From Gluconobacter roseus NBRC 3990 (GTDB lineage Bacteria > Pseudomonadota > Alphaproteobacteria > Acetobacterales > Acetobacteraceae): DNA of 64,000 nt. The DNA lies in the NCBI RefSeq assembly GCF_006538885.1, contig NZ_BJLY01000003.1:496001-560000 (forward strand). The letters run 5' to 3'. Made by a program: the position numbers and the translations under genes. Of this stretch, positions 1-9,594 are shown in pieces (within the stretch, counting starts at the first letter, position 1; every line of letters begins with the position of its first letter). The notes beneath the pieces were generated by a model, which worked only from the letters and a program-made list of their open reading frames with translations, had not been told where the DNA came from and ran no database searches.

Positions 1-308
1 TGCTGCCGGGCATGTTTGTGCATGCACATATTCAGGAAGGCATTGATCCGAACGGTCTGCTGGTGCCGCAGGTCGCCGTGGAACGTGATGCCAAGGGCAA
101 TCCCTATGTCATGACCGTCGATGGCGAGAACAAGGTCAGCCAGCGTTCCATTCAGATCTCACGGACGGTCGGGGATTCCTGGCTGATTTCCGATGGCCTG
201 AAAGCTGGCGAAAAGGTCATCGTGAACGGTCTGCAGAAAGTGCAGCCCGGTGCGAAGGTGACGCCGCATGATGTCCCGGCTGACGCCCCTGCGGGAAAGG
301 CGGAGTAA
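1..308 (+). CDS. RND efflux periplasmic adaptor subunit, C-terminal part
   Basis: Only the last ~100 codons are present; the frame is open to the left edge, so the gene begins outside the window. The visible part starts with the LPGMFVHAHI segment typical of the barrel/membrane-proximal region of AcrA/MexA adaptors, continues with QVAVERDAKG and GLKAGEKVIVNGLQKVQPG, which are standard for this family, and ends in a charged tail. The protein is known to sit in the periplasm, anchored to the inner membrane, bridging pump and outer-membrane channel. Its stop lies 6 bases before the pump gene, so the two are surely co-transcribed. Family assignment is firm; substrate is unknown. Confidence 0.93.
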   Translation, partial: LPGMFVHAHIQEGIDPNGLLVPQVAVERDAKGNPYVMTVDGENKVSQRSIQISRTVGDSWLISDGLKAGEKVIVNGLQKVQPGAKVTPHDVPADAPAGKAE

Positions 309-314
309 CCCCGC

Positions 315-3300
315 ATGTCATTATCCCGCTTCTTCATTGACCGGCCCATCTTTGCGTGGGTTATCGGTCTGATCATCATGCTTGTCGGCGCTGTTGCGAT
401 CACGCGCATGCCGATTGCGCAGTATCCGAGCATTGCGCCGCCGCAGATTGCCATTTCGGTCATGTATCCGGGCGCGTCTGCCGAGACGGTGAACAACACG
501 GTTGTACGCCCGATCCTGCAGCAGATGTATGGTCTGGATCATCTCGAATACTTGTCCGCTTCGTCTTATGCGAGCGGCCAGATGGAGATTGACCTGACGT
601 TCGAGCAGGGCACAAACCCTGACATTGCCCAGGTTCAGGTCCAGAACAAGCTGCAGCTCGCACAGCCGCGCCTGCCGACGGAAGTGACGGCCCAGGGTCT
701 GAGCATCACGAAGGCCACCAAGAACTTCATGATGGTTCTGGCCTTCATTTCCGAAGACGGTAGCATGTCCGGGCAGGACATTGCGGATTATGTAGCGTCC
801 AACATTTCCGATCCGCTGTCGCGTGTGTCGGGTGTGGGCGATCACACGCTGTTCGGCTCCGAATATGCGATGCGCGTCTGGCTGGACCCGTCAAAGCTGT
901 ACAATTTCGGCCTGACGGTCGGGGATGTGCAGGCGGCGATTTCCGCACAGAACATTCAGGTCTCGTCTGGTGAACTTGGTGGTCTGCCGGCCAAGAAAGG
1001 TATTGGTTTTGATGCCACGATCATTGGTCCGACACGTCTGAGCACGCCGGAGCAGTTCAAGGAAATTCTGCTGAAAGTGCAGCAGGATGGCAGTCAGGTA
1101 CGCCTGAAGGATGTGGCACGCGTCGAGCTTGGAGCACAGAGCTACGCACTCGGGTCTGTCTATAACAACCATCCCGCATCCGCGATGGCGCTCAAGCTGG
1201 CGCCGGGTGCGAACCAGCTCAAGACCGAAGCGGCTGTCCGTGCGCGTCTGAACGAACTGAGCCGCTATTTCCCGCAGGGTCTGAAGCTCGTCTATCCGCT
1301 GGATACCGAGCCGTTCATCACACTGTCGATCCATGAAGTGGTCGAGACGCTGATCGAGGCTATTGTCCTCGTGTTCATCGTGATGTTGATCTTCCTGCAG
1401 AACTTCCGTGCGACGCTGATCCCGACGATCGCGGTGCCGGTCGTATTGCTGGGAACATTCGGGCTGATGTCCATTTTGGGCTACAGCATTAACACCCTGA
1501 CCATGCTGGCCATGGTGCTGGCGGTTGGCCTGCTGGTCGATGACGCGATCGTGGTGGTCGAAAACGTCGAGCGTGTCATGACCGACAAGGGACTGTCTCC
1601 CAAGGAAGCGGCCCGCGTCTCCATGGACGAGATCTCGGGCGCGCTTGTCGGCATCGTGCTGGTGCTGACGGCGGTGTTCCTGCCGATGGCGGCGTTCGGC
1701 GGTTCGACGGGTGTGATTTATCGTCAGTTCTCCATCACCATCGTCGCGGCCATGTGGCTGTCGGTTCTGGTGGCGATGGTCATGACGCCGGCGCTGTGTG
1801 CCTCCATGCTCAAGCCGACCCACAAGGGCCATGAGCGTGGTCCCGCAGCCTGGTTCAACCGCACATTCGATCGCCTGACGAACGGGTATATTGGCGGCGT
1901 GAAATGGCTGATCCGCGTGCCGGTCGTCAGCATGATCGGGTTCGCCCTGCTGACCGGTCTGGTCGCGTTCCTGTTCATGCGGGTGCCGGGCGGGTTCCTG
2001 CCGGATGAGGATCAGGGGATCATCTTCGGCCAGGTCACGATGCGCAATGGGGCAACTCAGGAGCAGACGGCCGCCGTTAACCGCAAGATCACCGATTACG
2101 TTCTCAAGACCTACGGCCAGTATGTTGAATCCGTCTTCACCATGACGGGCTTCAGCTTTGCGGGTCAGGGGCAGAGTGCAGGTGCGTTCTTTATCCGCAT
2201 GAAGCCGTGGGATCAGCGGCCGGGCTCCGCGCACACGACCATGACGGTGTCGCGCGAAATCATGATGCATTTCTGGATGGACCCGGAAGCGCAGATCTTC
2301 GCCGTCAATCCGCCGGCTGTGATGGAGCTGGGCAATGCGACCGGCTTCGATCTGGAATTGGAAGACACCGGACATCTGGGTCATGACGCCCTGCTGGCCG
2401 CGCGAAACCAGATCCTGAGTGAAGCGGCCCAGAATCCGCTGCTTCAGGCGGTGCGTCCGCTGGGCATGGAAGATGCGCCACAGTTCAGTCTGGACATCAA
2501 CCGCGAGCGCGCCAACGCACTGGGTCTGACCAATGCGGACATCAACACGACGCTCGAAGGAGCTCTGGGCTCGATCTACGTCAACCAGTTCATGCGCAAT
2601 GACCGTGTCAAACAGGTCTATATCCAGGGCGAACCCTGGGCGCGTATGACACCGGAGGATCTGAACCGCTGGTATGTCCGCAATGCGATCGGGACGATGG
2701 TGCCGTTCAACGCTTTCGCCTCTGGCCACTGGGTCAACGGCCCGCAGAAGGTCGAGGACTATAACGGTCTGAACTCCTACGAAATCCAGGGACAACCGGC
2801 CGTGGGCGCAAGCTCGGGGCAGGCGATGGCCGAAATGGAGAAACTGCTGGCCAAGCTGCCGCGCGGCATCGGTTACGAATGGACGGGTCTGTCCTTCGAG
2901 CAGCTGGCTTCGGGTGGATCGACGGCACCGCTTTATGCGCTGGCTACGGTGGTCATCCTGTTCTGTCTGGCGGCGCTGTATGAAAGCTGGGCCATTCCGT
3001 TCGCGGTGCTGCTGGTGCTGCCGCTGGGTGTGCTCGGTGCCATCGTGGCGACGCTGGGCCGCGGGCTTTCCAATGATGTCTATTTCCAGGTGGGTCTGCT
3101 GACGACGGTTGGTCTGTCGGTGAAGAACGCGATCCTGATCGTGGAATTCGCCAAGGCCTTCTTTGAAAGTGGCGAAAGTCTGGAAGACTCGGTTCTGGAA
3201 GCCGGGCGCGAGCGTCTGCGTCCGATCCTCATGACCTCGATCGCCTTCGTCTGCGGTGTGTTTCCGCTGGCAATTGCGACGGGTGCGGGATCGGCGGCGC

Positions 3301-3491
3301 GAGTGGCGATCGGTACCTGCGTGGTAGGCGGCATGCTCTCCGCAACACTGCTGGCGATCTACTTCGTGCCGGTCTTCTTCGTGGTGGTGCTGCGTCTGTT
3401 CCGCGTCACGCGTGTGCGTGACCGCAAGGACCCGTACGCCCATTTGGACAACAAGGCGGCGCCTGTCGCCGAAGGGGAGCACGGCGCATGA
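315..3491 (+). CDS. RND multidrug efflux permease (AcrB/MexB, HAE1 family)
   Basis: A 1058-residue inner-membrane proton/drug antiporter, the usual length for HAE1 pumps. The N-terminus (SRFFIDRPIFAWVIGLIIML) is the classic first helix. Asp409 and Asp410 in the LLVDDAIVVVENVER segment of TM4 are the proton-relay pair, and a second helix bundle begins near residue 870. Two large periplasmic loops lie between TM1/TM2 and TM7/TM8, as expected. The pump would take substrates from the periplasm or membrane and pass them to the lipoprotein channel encoded next. Its stop overlaps the start of that gene by four bases (ATGA), indicating translational coupling. No local regulator is visible, so control probably lies upstream of the window. 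Confidence 0.96.
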   Translation: MSLSRFFIDRPIFAWVIGLIIMLVGAVAITRMPIAQYPSIAPPQIAISVMYPGASAETVNNTVVRPILQQMYGLDHLEYLSASSYASGQMEIDLTFEQGTNPDIAQVQVQNKLQLAQPRLPTEVTAQGLSITKATKNFMMVLAFISEDGSMSGQDIADYVASNISDPLSRVSGVGDHTLFGSEYAMRVWLDPSKLYNFGLTVGDVQAAISAQNIQVSSGELGGLPAKKGIGFDATIIGPTRLSTPEQFKEILLKVQQDGSQVRLKDVARVELGAQSYALGSVYNNHPASAMALKLAPGANQLKTEAAVRARLNELSRYFPQGLKLVYPLDTEPFITLSIHEVVETLIEAIVLVFIVMLIFLQNFRATLIPTIAVPVVLLGTFGLMSILGYSINTLTMLAMVLAVGLLVDDAIVVVENVERVMTDKGLSPKEAARVSMDEISGALVGIVLVLTAVFLPMAAFGGSTGVIYRQFSITIVAAMWLSVLVAMVMTPALCASMLKPTHKGHERGPAAWFNRTFDRLTNGYIGGVKWLIRVPVVSMIGFALLTGLVAFLFMRVPGGFLPDEDQGIIFGQVTMRNGATQEQTAAVNRKITDYVLKTYGQYVESVFTMTGFSFAGQGQSAGAFFIRMKPWDQRPGSAHTTMTVSREIMMHFWMDPEAQIFAVNPPAVMELGNATGFDLELEDTGHLGHDALLAARNQILSEAAQNPLLQAVRPLGMEDAPQFSLDINRERANALGLTNADINTTLEGALGSIYVNQFMRNDRVKQVYIQGEPWARMTPEDLNRWYVRNAIGTMVPFNAFASGHWVNGPQKVEDYNGLNSYEIQGQPAVGASSGQAMAEMEKLLAKLPRGIGYEWTGLSFEQLASGGSTAPLYALATVVILFCLAALYESWAIPFAVLLVLPLGVLGAIVATLGRGLSNDVYFQVGLLTTVGLSVKNAILIVEFAKAFFESGESLEDSVLEAGRERLRPILMTSIAFVCGVFPLAIATGAGSAARVAIGTCVVGGMLSATLLAIYFVPVFFVVVLRLFRVTRVRDRKDPYAHLDNKAAPVAEGEHGA

Positions 3492-4954
3492 AGGCCCGTC
3501 TCACACTGACTCTCGGCTTTCCCGGTCTGCTGCTGGTGTCGGGATGCAATCTGGCCCCGACCTACCATCAGCCGACCCAGGCCATACAGAACAGCTATCC
3601 GGCTGATACTGGATCGAAGAATGTTGCGGCGGCTGCCAAGGTTGCCAATCTGGGGTGGGAGGATTTCTATACCGATCCGCGCCTGAAGGCGCTGGTGGAG
3701 CTTGCGCTGCATAACAACCGCGATATCGCGGCGCAGGCTGCGGCCGTCACAGTCTCGCGCGGCCAGTACGAGATCCAGAACGCGTCCCTGTTCCCGATTA
3801 TTTCGACAGGTGGGCAGGGCATGTTCCTTGGCCCGTCTGACACGGCGGGTTTCTCCTTTGCGCCGGGTCTGGGCACCAATGTTTCCACGCTGCGCCTGTA
3901 TCAGACGTCCATCGGGTTCTCGTCCTATGAAGTCGATCTGTGGGGGCGCATCCGGAACCTGACGCGCCAGCAGATGGAAGCCGTGCTGAACAGTGTGGAA
4001 AATACCCGCAATGTTCTGCTCACGACCGTCTCGCAGATCGGTACAACCTACATCCAGTGGCTTGCGGATCGTGAAGAGCTTCGGGTCACGCGGGATACGC
4101 TGAAATCCGAGCGTGATACGCTGCGTCTGACACAGCTTGCGTATGACAACGGGGAAGCGGATGCCCTGACGCTGGCGCAGGTTAAGACGCAGGTCGAGCA
4201 GGCTTCGGCTTACGAGGCGCAGTATCTGCGGGCTGTGGCGGATGACGAACATGCGCTTCAGCTCCTGGTGGGGACGCCTCTGCCAGCCAACCTGCCTGAG
4301 CCAGCCCCATTTGGGGCACAGACGATGATCGGCGATCTGCCGGAGGGGCTGCCGTCAGATCTGCTGGCGCAGCGTCCGGACATCCGTGCGGCCGAGCATA
4401 CGCTCATCGGTGCGAACGCCAATGTGGGTGCCGCGCGCGCGGCGTTCTTCCCGCGTGTGACGCTGACAGCATCCGAAGGGACGAGTTCGCTGCAGTTCCG
4501 CAAGCTCTTTACGCCGGGTGCCGAAACATGGACCGTCTCGCCGTCGATCAGCCTGCCGATCTTCACTTGGGGACAGAGCGAGGGAAATCTCCGGATGGCG
4601 AAGGGGCAAAAGCTGCAATATGCCGCGCAGTACGAAAAGACGGTGCAGACGGCGTTCCGTGAAGTCTCCGATGCCCTGACGGCGCGTGAAACCTACACGA
4701 CGCAGGACAGGCATATGGCCGCACTGGTCGATCAGTCCCAGAAGGCGTTTGATCTGGCGATGATGCGCTATCGGGCTGGAATCGACAGCTATCTGACGAC
4801 CCTCACACAGCAGCGCACGCTGTTTCAGGCGCAGCAGAACGCCATCACGGTCAAGGCGGCGCGCTTCCAGAACATTGTGACATTGTATCGCGCGCTCGGA
4901 GGTGGGTGGAGCCAGAAGACGGTTTCGCCTAAGGTGCCCACACAAACGCACTGA
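3488..4954 (+). CDS. Outer-membrane efflux lipoprotein (NodT/OprM family)
   Basis: A 488-residue TolC-like channel of the NodT/OprM branch. The start gives a lipoprotein signal peptide with lipobox LVSG followed by Cys20, so the mature protein is lipid-anchored. The body has two OEP repeats: residues ~60-260 and ~275-470, each with long helices forming the periplasmic tunnel; the segment LLAQRPDIRAAE at the second repeat start is diagnostic. It overlaps the pump gene by four bases and completes the adaptor-pump-channel set. A 117-codon secreted protein follows 12 bases downstream. Function as the exit duct is secure by family; export substrate is not deducible. Confidence 0.95.
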   Translation: MKARLTLTLGFPGLLLVSGCNLAPTYHQPTQAIQNSYPADTGSKNVAAAAKVANLGWEDFYTDPRLKALVELALHNNRDIAAQAAAVTVSRGQYEIQNASLFPIISTGGQGMFLGPSDTAGFSFAPGLGTNVSTLRLYQTSIGFSSYEVDLWGRIRNLTRQQMEAVLNSVENTRNVLLTTVSQIGTTYIQWLADREELRVTRDTLKSERDTLRLTQLAYDNGEADALTLAQVKTQVEQASAYEAQYLRAVADDEHALQLLVGTPLPANLPEPAPFGAQTMIGDLPEGLPSDLLAQRPDIRAAEHTLIGANANVGAARAAFFPRVTLTASEGTSSLQFRKLFTPGAETWTVSPSISLPIFTWGQSEGNLRMAKGQKLQYAAQYEKTVQTAFREVSDALTARETYTTQDRHMAALVDQSQKAFDLAMMRYRAGIDSYLTTLTQQRTLFQAQQNAITVKAARFQNIVTLYRALGGGWSQKTVSPKVPTQTH

Positions 4955-4966
4955 CCGGAGAGCCTC

Positions 4967-5320
4967 ATGCGCAGGTTGATTGTCCCAGTACTGGCCGCCC
5001 TTGCTGTTTCAGGCGCGGCCTTTGGCACGGCTGTGGCGCAGGATGCGGGCGATGAGGGAGGCCCCAAGAAGCCGAGCATGCACGACCTGTATCACAACTC
5101 GTCGCTGCCCAAGAGCCATGCCGATTTCAGCCGCTACCGCTATCGCCCACCCGGGGATAAGGTAATCGAGCAGCCGGACGCGTTCCGGCTGCTGTTCCAG
5201 ACCAAGGATGGCCAGCCGGATGGCTATGCCGAACGGCGCGGAACATCGGTGTTTTACTATGATCGCTACGGCAAGCTACGCCAGATCCAGCCTCTGCCGG
5301 AAGATGCGACGGCTGGCTGA
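4967..5320 (+). CDS. Small secreted protein in RND efflux operon
   Basis: A 117-residue protein with a clear Sec signal peptide: basic MRR, a hydrophobic stretch to about residue 20, and probable cleavage after AVA (residue 24). The mature part is about 93 residues, hydrophilic and rich in Tyr, Arg and Asp/Glu, without membrane helices or cysteines. I do not recognise a family. The GGAG ribosome site and the 12-base gap after the channel gene place it in the efflux operon, ahead of the terminator. It may be a periplasmic accessory of the pump, but this rests only on position. The start is well supported by the signal peptide. Confidence 0.8.
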   Translation: MRRLIVPVLAALAVSGAAFGTAVAQDAGDEGGPKKPSMHDLYHNSSLPKSHADFSRYRYRPPGDKVIEQPDAFRLLFQTKDGQPDGYAERRGTSVFYYDRYGKLRQIQPLPEDATAG

Positions 5321-5337
5321 TTGCCCCTGCTTTAATG

Positions 5338-5372
5338 AAAAGCCGCCCTGCACCGTCAGAGCGGCTTTTTTT
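5338..5372. terminator. Bidirectional rho-independent terminator
   Basis: A seven-base stem (AAGCCGC / GCGGCTT, 5340-5346 and 5361-5367) with a 14-base loop is followed by a T run on the plus strand and preceded by an A-rich stretch that gives T residues on the minus strand. It lies between the convergent efflux operon and the pnuC-like gene and probably ends both transcripts. Confidence 0.85.
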
Positions 5373-5390
5373 ATGTTCTGTCCGATGTGC

Positions 5391-5972
5391 TCAGGATGGC
5401 AGGACGGATGACGGTCTGGCTGAGGTATCCGGCTTCCAGAGGCGGTAACCATTGGTGGCCAGCAGGACAAAGCCTGCATAGAGGATCGCAGTCGGATAAA
5501 GGCTGCGGCTGATGAATAGAGCGACATAGGCACTGTCCACTACGATCCACAGAAGCCAGGTCTCGCGGTAGCGCATCGTGTCCCAGCACTGGGCAACAAT
5601 ACTGTAAGCGGTCAGGGTGGCGTCCGTGACGGGTGTGGGGTCGTTGGTGAAGCGGGCCAGAACGAAAGCCCACACCGCGCTGCCTGCTGCACCGCAAAGC
5701 ATGCCATTGACGAGCGTGCGATTGGTGGGGCGGCGGACGCGGATCCTGCCATCGTGCTTTTCCATCTGACGCCAGTGTTGCCATCCGTAGATAACATAGA
5801 GGCTGAAAGCGATCTGAAGCCCTGCATCGGCATAGAGATGCGCTTGCAGGAAGATCCAGCAATAGAGTCCGGCCGCAGCCAGCGAGACGGGCCAGCAGAT
5901 CATGCTGCGTCGCGATGTCAGCCAGACGGCGAGTGCGCTGAGGACAGCGCCCAGAATTTCGATCAGGGACAT
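5391..5972 (-). CDS. pnuC: PnuC-family vitamin transporter, probably thiamine (PnuT-like)
   Basis: A 193-residue polytopic inner-membrane protein with about seven hydrophobic segments and the family signature YGWQHWRQM (tryptophan-rich motif). PnuC proteins are facilitators that keep their cargo by coupling to a kinase inside the cell: nicotinamide riboside for PnuC, thiamine for PnuT. Here it is the last gene of a three-gene operon behind a TPP riboswitch, and its start overlaps the preceding kinase gene by ten bases. Thiamine is therefore the likely cargo, which is inference from regulation and not from binding residues. Automatic annotation would probably call it a nicotinamide mononucleotide transporter. 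Confidence 0.88.
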   Translation of the reverse strand: MSLIEILGAVLSALAVWLTSRRSMICWPVSLAAAGLYCWIFLQAHLYADAGLQIAFSLYVIYGWQHWRQMEKHDGRIRVRRPTNRTLVNGMLCGAAGSAVWAFVLARFTNDPTPVTDATLTAYSIVAQCWDTMRYRETWLLWIVVDSAYVALFISRSLYPTAILYAGFVLLATNGYRLWKPDTSARPSSVLPS

Positions 5973-7117
5973 GAAGGGGCCTGAAGGGTCCGGGTCAACC
6001 AGCGCAGGAACTGCTGCCCGGAGGGCGAGGCGAACCAGTGGGCGTGGCCCAGAAGATAGTCCGTATAGGCGGCTTTCACGCCAGCCCGGTCGTGGACCAG
6101 CGTCTCGTAATAGGCGACTTCGGAGAGGGCATATTCGACGTGAACGAGGGGCAGGAAGAGGGGCACCAGACGGCGTTCTTCGCAGGAGAGCGCATATTGC
6201 GCCAGATAGCCGGACAGGAACGCTTCGAGCCGTTCATGGATGACGGGGCAATTGTTCTGGGGTTCGAGCCATGCGATGGCGGTGCGTTCGATGGCGACCG
6301 CAAGATCATAGGCGGCGCAGGTGCGGTCCGACATGCCGAAATCAAGAATGCCGCAGACCTGCGCATCGGCTCCTGTCCCTGTCCAGAACAGGTTTGATGG
6401 ATGCCAGTCGCCATGGCCCCAGCGGGGCTGGATCGTGCCGAGATGGGGTTTCAGTCTCTCATGAAACGGCAGCAGGGCGGCGGGGATATCCTCACGCCAG
6501 GGATGACGGGGCAGGGCCTCTGTCAGCCCGGCCTGTTGCGGGATCCAGCGTTCCAGTCCGGCCATCAGGTTGGGGGATGTGATGACCTCGAACGTGGAGA
6601 GCAGGGGGCGTCGTGAAGGGCGGGCAGGGGCATTGAAATTTCTGGCCGCATCGTGAAGCCGCCCCAGATGCAGGCCGCCGGAAAAGGCCTGTTTGACGTT
6701 GTGGAATGGCTCCCAGGACTGCACGGTTTCGTACAGGTCATGGCCGGGCATGATGGAAAAAACCTCATAGGCTGACCCACCGAGATCAAGGGCGGCCTGC
6801 CCGGTTTTCGTACGCCATGTCTGGCCGACCGGAACGCCCTGTTCGGCCAGATGCGTGATGAAGTGGTGTTCTTCCCCAAGAGCTGCAGCATCGCGCAGGC
6901 AATGGTCATGACGTTTGACAAAAACCCGGCTCCCATCCGCCAGCAAGACGACGCCCGTTGAGGAAAACGGTCGCCGGCCATGCCAGACGACCTGTCGGGC
7001 CGGGGCTGGAAGCGGGAAATGGGACAGGACCTCGGAGGCTTCGGCATCCGACAGTGCCGGCCAGTCCCGTTTGTTTTCGGGACCGTTGACGCCGAACTGT
7101 CCGGATGCCTCTGCCAT
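5963..7117 (-). CDS. APH-fold phosphotransferase, candidate thiamine kinase
   Basis: A 384-residue protein of the aminoglycoside phosphotransferase/choline kinase fold. A VFVKRH segment in the N-lobe supplies the ATP-binding lysine, HGDWHPSNLFW near residue 236 is the catalytic Brenner motif (HGDxxxxN), and CGILDFGM is the metal-binding DFG-like motif. ThiK, the thiamine kinase of E. coli, belongs to this fold. The gene starts two bases after the TonB receptor stop and overlaps the PnuC-like gene by ten bases, so all three are one translational unit under the TPP riboswitch. I infer a kinase that traps imported thiamine or a precursor by phosphorylation. An antibiotic-resistance role is unlikely from context. 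Substrate remains unproven. Confidence 0.85.
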   Translation of the reverse strand: MAEASGQFGVNGPENKRDWPALSDAEASEVLSHFPLPAPARQVVWHGRRPFSSTGVVLLADGSRVFVKRHDHCLRDAAALGEEHHFITHLAEQGVPVGQTWRTKTGQAALDLGGSAYEVFSIMPGHDLYETVQSWEPFHNVKQAFSGGLHLGRLHDAARNFNAPARPSRRPLLSTFEVITSPNLMAGLERWIPQQAGLTEALPRHPWREDIPAALLPFHERLKPHLGTIQPRWGHGDWHPSNLFWTGTGADAQVCGILDFGMSDRTCAAYDLAVAIERTAIAWLEPQNNCPVIHERLEAFLSGYLAQYALSCEERRLVPLFLPLVHVEYALSEVAYYETLVHDRAGVKAAYTDYLLGHAHWFASPSGQQFLRWLTRTLQAPSCP

Positions 7118-7119
7118 GC

Positions 7120-9594
7120 TCAGAATCCCGTGGAGGCGGTGAACAGGGCCGCGAAGCCGCCACCGATATAATAGCTCGGGGCACTGCCGGCGATGGTGGT
7201 GCCATAGACGCCGGTCGTGTCCTTCGCGTTCAGGGTGGGGCTGGCCACGCCGGAAAGATAGTGCTCGTTCGTGATGTTGATGAAGTTCATCCGCAGGGTC
7301 GGCTGATGCAGATGGACGTGGTCCGAAAAGCGGTAGCCGATGGCGAGATCACCCGTCGTATGATCCGAGACGCGCTCGTCATTCATGAAGGTGGCGTACT
7401 GGTGGCCGGTGTAATGCACGGTGGCGACGCCGAAGATGTGTCCGTCATCGTAGCTCAGCCCGGCCGCGGCCTGAAGGGTGGGGCTGCGGACAGCGATCCT
7501 GCCCCGCGTGCGCAGGAGATCCCCGCCAGACATCAGGTCGTTGTCGATGGTGGCGTGCAGGTATTCACCCGACACATATGGGCTGAAATGGTGCCAGGGG
7601 CGCAGGCCGATTTCCACGTCCACGCCGCGTGACGTCTGGCCGCCGGCATTCATGGTCGTGCTGACGATGGAGCCGTTCTGCACGGCCTGCGTGGAGATCT
7701 GGCGGTTGGTAAAGTTATAGTTGAACAGCGTCAGGCTGCCGATGATCCAGCGTCCCGTCCGGCGATATCCCAGCTCTTCGGAAATGGAATATTCATTGCG
7801 GACATCCGTGGAGCCGGTTCCGTACATCTCGCCCGATGAGGGGTCATAGGTGTTGTAAAGCGCGGTCTGGTCGGGGGCGCGGAAATTGGTCGTGGCGTTG
7901 AAGAAAAGCTGGTTCTCGCCGTCAATCCGCCAGCGCACGCCCAGACGGGGCAGGGGCTCCATGCTGTTGGACGCGACATGGTACTGCGGGCCCGGCAGGC
8001 TGTTTGTGCCGTCACGGCTCATCATGACGGCCTTGAAGCCGAGATCGATGGCCAGATGGTCGTGCAGCAGGGACATGTGATCGCCGACGAACAGGGCATT
8101 GGTCTGGGAAATGGTATGGAAACTGCCGCCCAGAAGCCGCTCGCCGTTTGACAGACGGATCACATCTTTGCCGTTTTCCGCCCAGATGTCCGGCGCATAT
8201 CCGTTGGTCTGGACGGCTGTGAACGGCTGCTGCTCGTTGTCGTCGCCGTAATCGTACCAGTACCCCAGTACGAAATCGTTCCAGCCTGTCTTGTAATGCA
8301 GGGCGCTGGTAAAGCCGGAACGGTAGCTGCGCTGGGTATAATCCGCGCGGACCACGCCGACGCCGTCCTGCGCGCCGGGCAGGTTCAGTGTGTCGGACAG
8401 GGCCTGCGTGCCCTGATAAAGACCGGAGGTGGACATCGTGCTTCCACCCGGCCAGTTGCCATAGGCGAACTGGGCATAAGGCGTGACGTCCAGGGACAGG
8501 CGGTCTGTCAGCGTCAAATGGACGGGTGCTCCGCCATAAAGCGTGCGCTCTCCGTCACGCCACAGACGCCAGTAATTTGCGCCGTTATCAGGATTGCTGC
8601 TGTCATAGCGGGCCAGAAGGTTGTTCTGCCCTTTGATCCCGTCCGACTTCCATGTGTCCATGGTCGGTTCGGGATACCAGCTTGTGATGGTCGTGTTGAA
8701 AGAGCCGAGGAGACTGGCGCGGTTGCCCTGTCCCCATTCCTTGAGGAACTTGAAATCGACGTGTTGTTTCTCGTCGCGTCCGGGTCCGCGCCAGTTGTCG
8801 GTTGCGCCATGGGAATAGGATACGAAGCCACGGATGCCGGTATGGGCGATGTCACCGGTATCGAGGCGGATGAATTCGCGGTTGGTGTTGTAGGAGCCGT
8901 AAGAGACGCTGGCATCGCCACCGGCCTTTTTGGCGGGGTCGCGGAATGTCAGGTTCATCAGGCCGCCGACCGCATTCAGGACAGGACTGTCGAGATCGGC
9001 CGATCCCTGCGCCAGGGCGATTTCCTGATAGTTCTCGCTGTCCGCGAACTGGCTGGGCGTGCCGGAATAATAGGCCACGTCATTCAGCGGCATGCCTTCG
9101 AGGACATAGCCGATGGCGCTGTTGTCGAGACCGCGAACGGTGATGTTCGTATTCGGAGAAAAGCCCATCGGATCGGATGAGGCGACATTGGCGCCAGGGA
9201 GCATGGAGGCAAGCTGGAAGGCCGTTGCCATCGGCGCCTGTTTGGAAATGAAATCCTGACTGACCGTACTGACGGATTTTACGCCGTCCTGCAGATGGAT
9301 CAGTCCGCCCCCCGGCTGGTTGCCGGGTGCGCTGTCCGAGACCCGATGGACGATGATGTGCTCGGCCTTGGGAGACTGTGTAGCATGCGCCTGCGAGGCG
9401 GTCTGCTGGATGGCTGGCTTGTTTGTGGCCGGTGTGTCGGCGGCACGCGCAACCGAAAAGCACACCGTTGTGCCGATCAGGACGGGCAGAAGGCTGCGGT
9501 ACCGCGAACGGCAGACAGGAGGCGTGGGTGCCTCCCGGTGGGTAGGGCCATAGGGTCTGACAGGCGGTGTGGCCCGGTCGTGTCTGTATGCCAT
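7120..9594 (-). CDS. TonB-dependent outer-membrane receptor, probably for thiamine
   Basis: An 824-residue receptor when started at the ATG at 9594, which has a GAGGAG ribosome site nine bases upstream; a longer TTG start at 9621 lacks one. The signal peptide runs to about residue 51 (SVARAA). The plug domain follows with conserved segments ITVRGLDNSAIGYVLEGMPLND and QGSADLDSPVLNAVGG, then a 22-strand-type barrel ending in Phe as these porins do. It would take its ligand through the outer membrane using TonB energy. A TPP riboswitch lies 100-220 bases upstream on the same strand, and kinase and PnuC-like genes follow at once. Thiamine or a thiamine precursor is the best guess; an iron siderophore is less likely. 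Confidence 0.92.
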   Translation of the reverse strand: MAYRHDRATPPVRPYGPTHREAPTPPVCRSRYRSLLPVLIGTTVCFSVARAADTPATNKPAIQQTASQAHATQSPKAEHIIVHRVSDSAPGNQPGGGLIHLQDGVKSVSTVSQDFISKQAPMATAFQLASMLPGANVASSDPMGFSPNTNITVRGLDNSAIGYVLEGMPLNDVAYYSGTPSQFADSENYQEIALAQGSADLDSPVLNAVGGLMNLTFRDPAKKAGGDASVSYGSYNTNREFIRLDTGDIAHTGIRGFVSYSHGATDNWRGPGRDEKQHVDFKFLKEWGQGNRASLLGSFNTTITSWYPEPTMDTWKSDGIKGQNNLLARYDSSNPDNGANYWRLWRDGERTLYGGAPVHLTLTDRLSLDVTPYAQFAYGNWPGGSTMSTSGLYQGTQALSDTLNLPGAQDGVGVVRADYTQRSYRSGFTSALHYKTGWNDFVLGYWYDYGDDNEQQPFTAVQTNGYAPDIWAENGKDVIRLSNGERLLGGSFHTISQTNALFVGDHMSLLHDHLAIDLGFKAVMMSRDGTNSLPGPQYHVASNSMEPLPRLGVRWRIDGENQLFFNATTNFRAPDQTALYNTYDPSSGEMYGTGSTDVRNEYSISEELGYRRTGRWIIGSLTLFNYNFTNRQISTQAVQNGSIVSTTMNAGGQTSRGVDVEIGLRPWHHFSPYVSGEYLHATIDNDLMSGGDLLRTRGRIAVRSPTLQAAAGLSYDDGHIFGVATVHYTGHQYATFMNDERVSDHTTGDLAIGYRFSDHVHLHQPTLRMNFINITNEHYLSGVASPTLNAKDTTGVYGTTIAGSAPSYYIGGGFAALFTASTGF

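Noticed and set aside
891-3482. Long minus-strand open frame of 863 codons opposite the RND pump gene
   Set aside because: It is rich in His, Arg and Gln with no domain, lies fully opposite a clear pump gene and reflects high-GC codon bias on the opposite strand.
5391-5972. Nicotinamide riboside uptake as the role of the PnuC-like protein
   Set aside because: The TPP riboswitch and the absence of NadR-type genes favour thiamine; nicotinamide riboside remains possible but second choice.
5963-7117. Aminoglycoside resistance enzyme
   Set aside because: The fold matches, but the gene is in a vitamin-regulated operon and not next to resistance or mobile genes.
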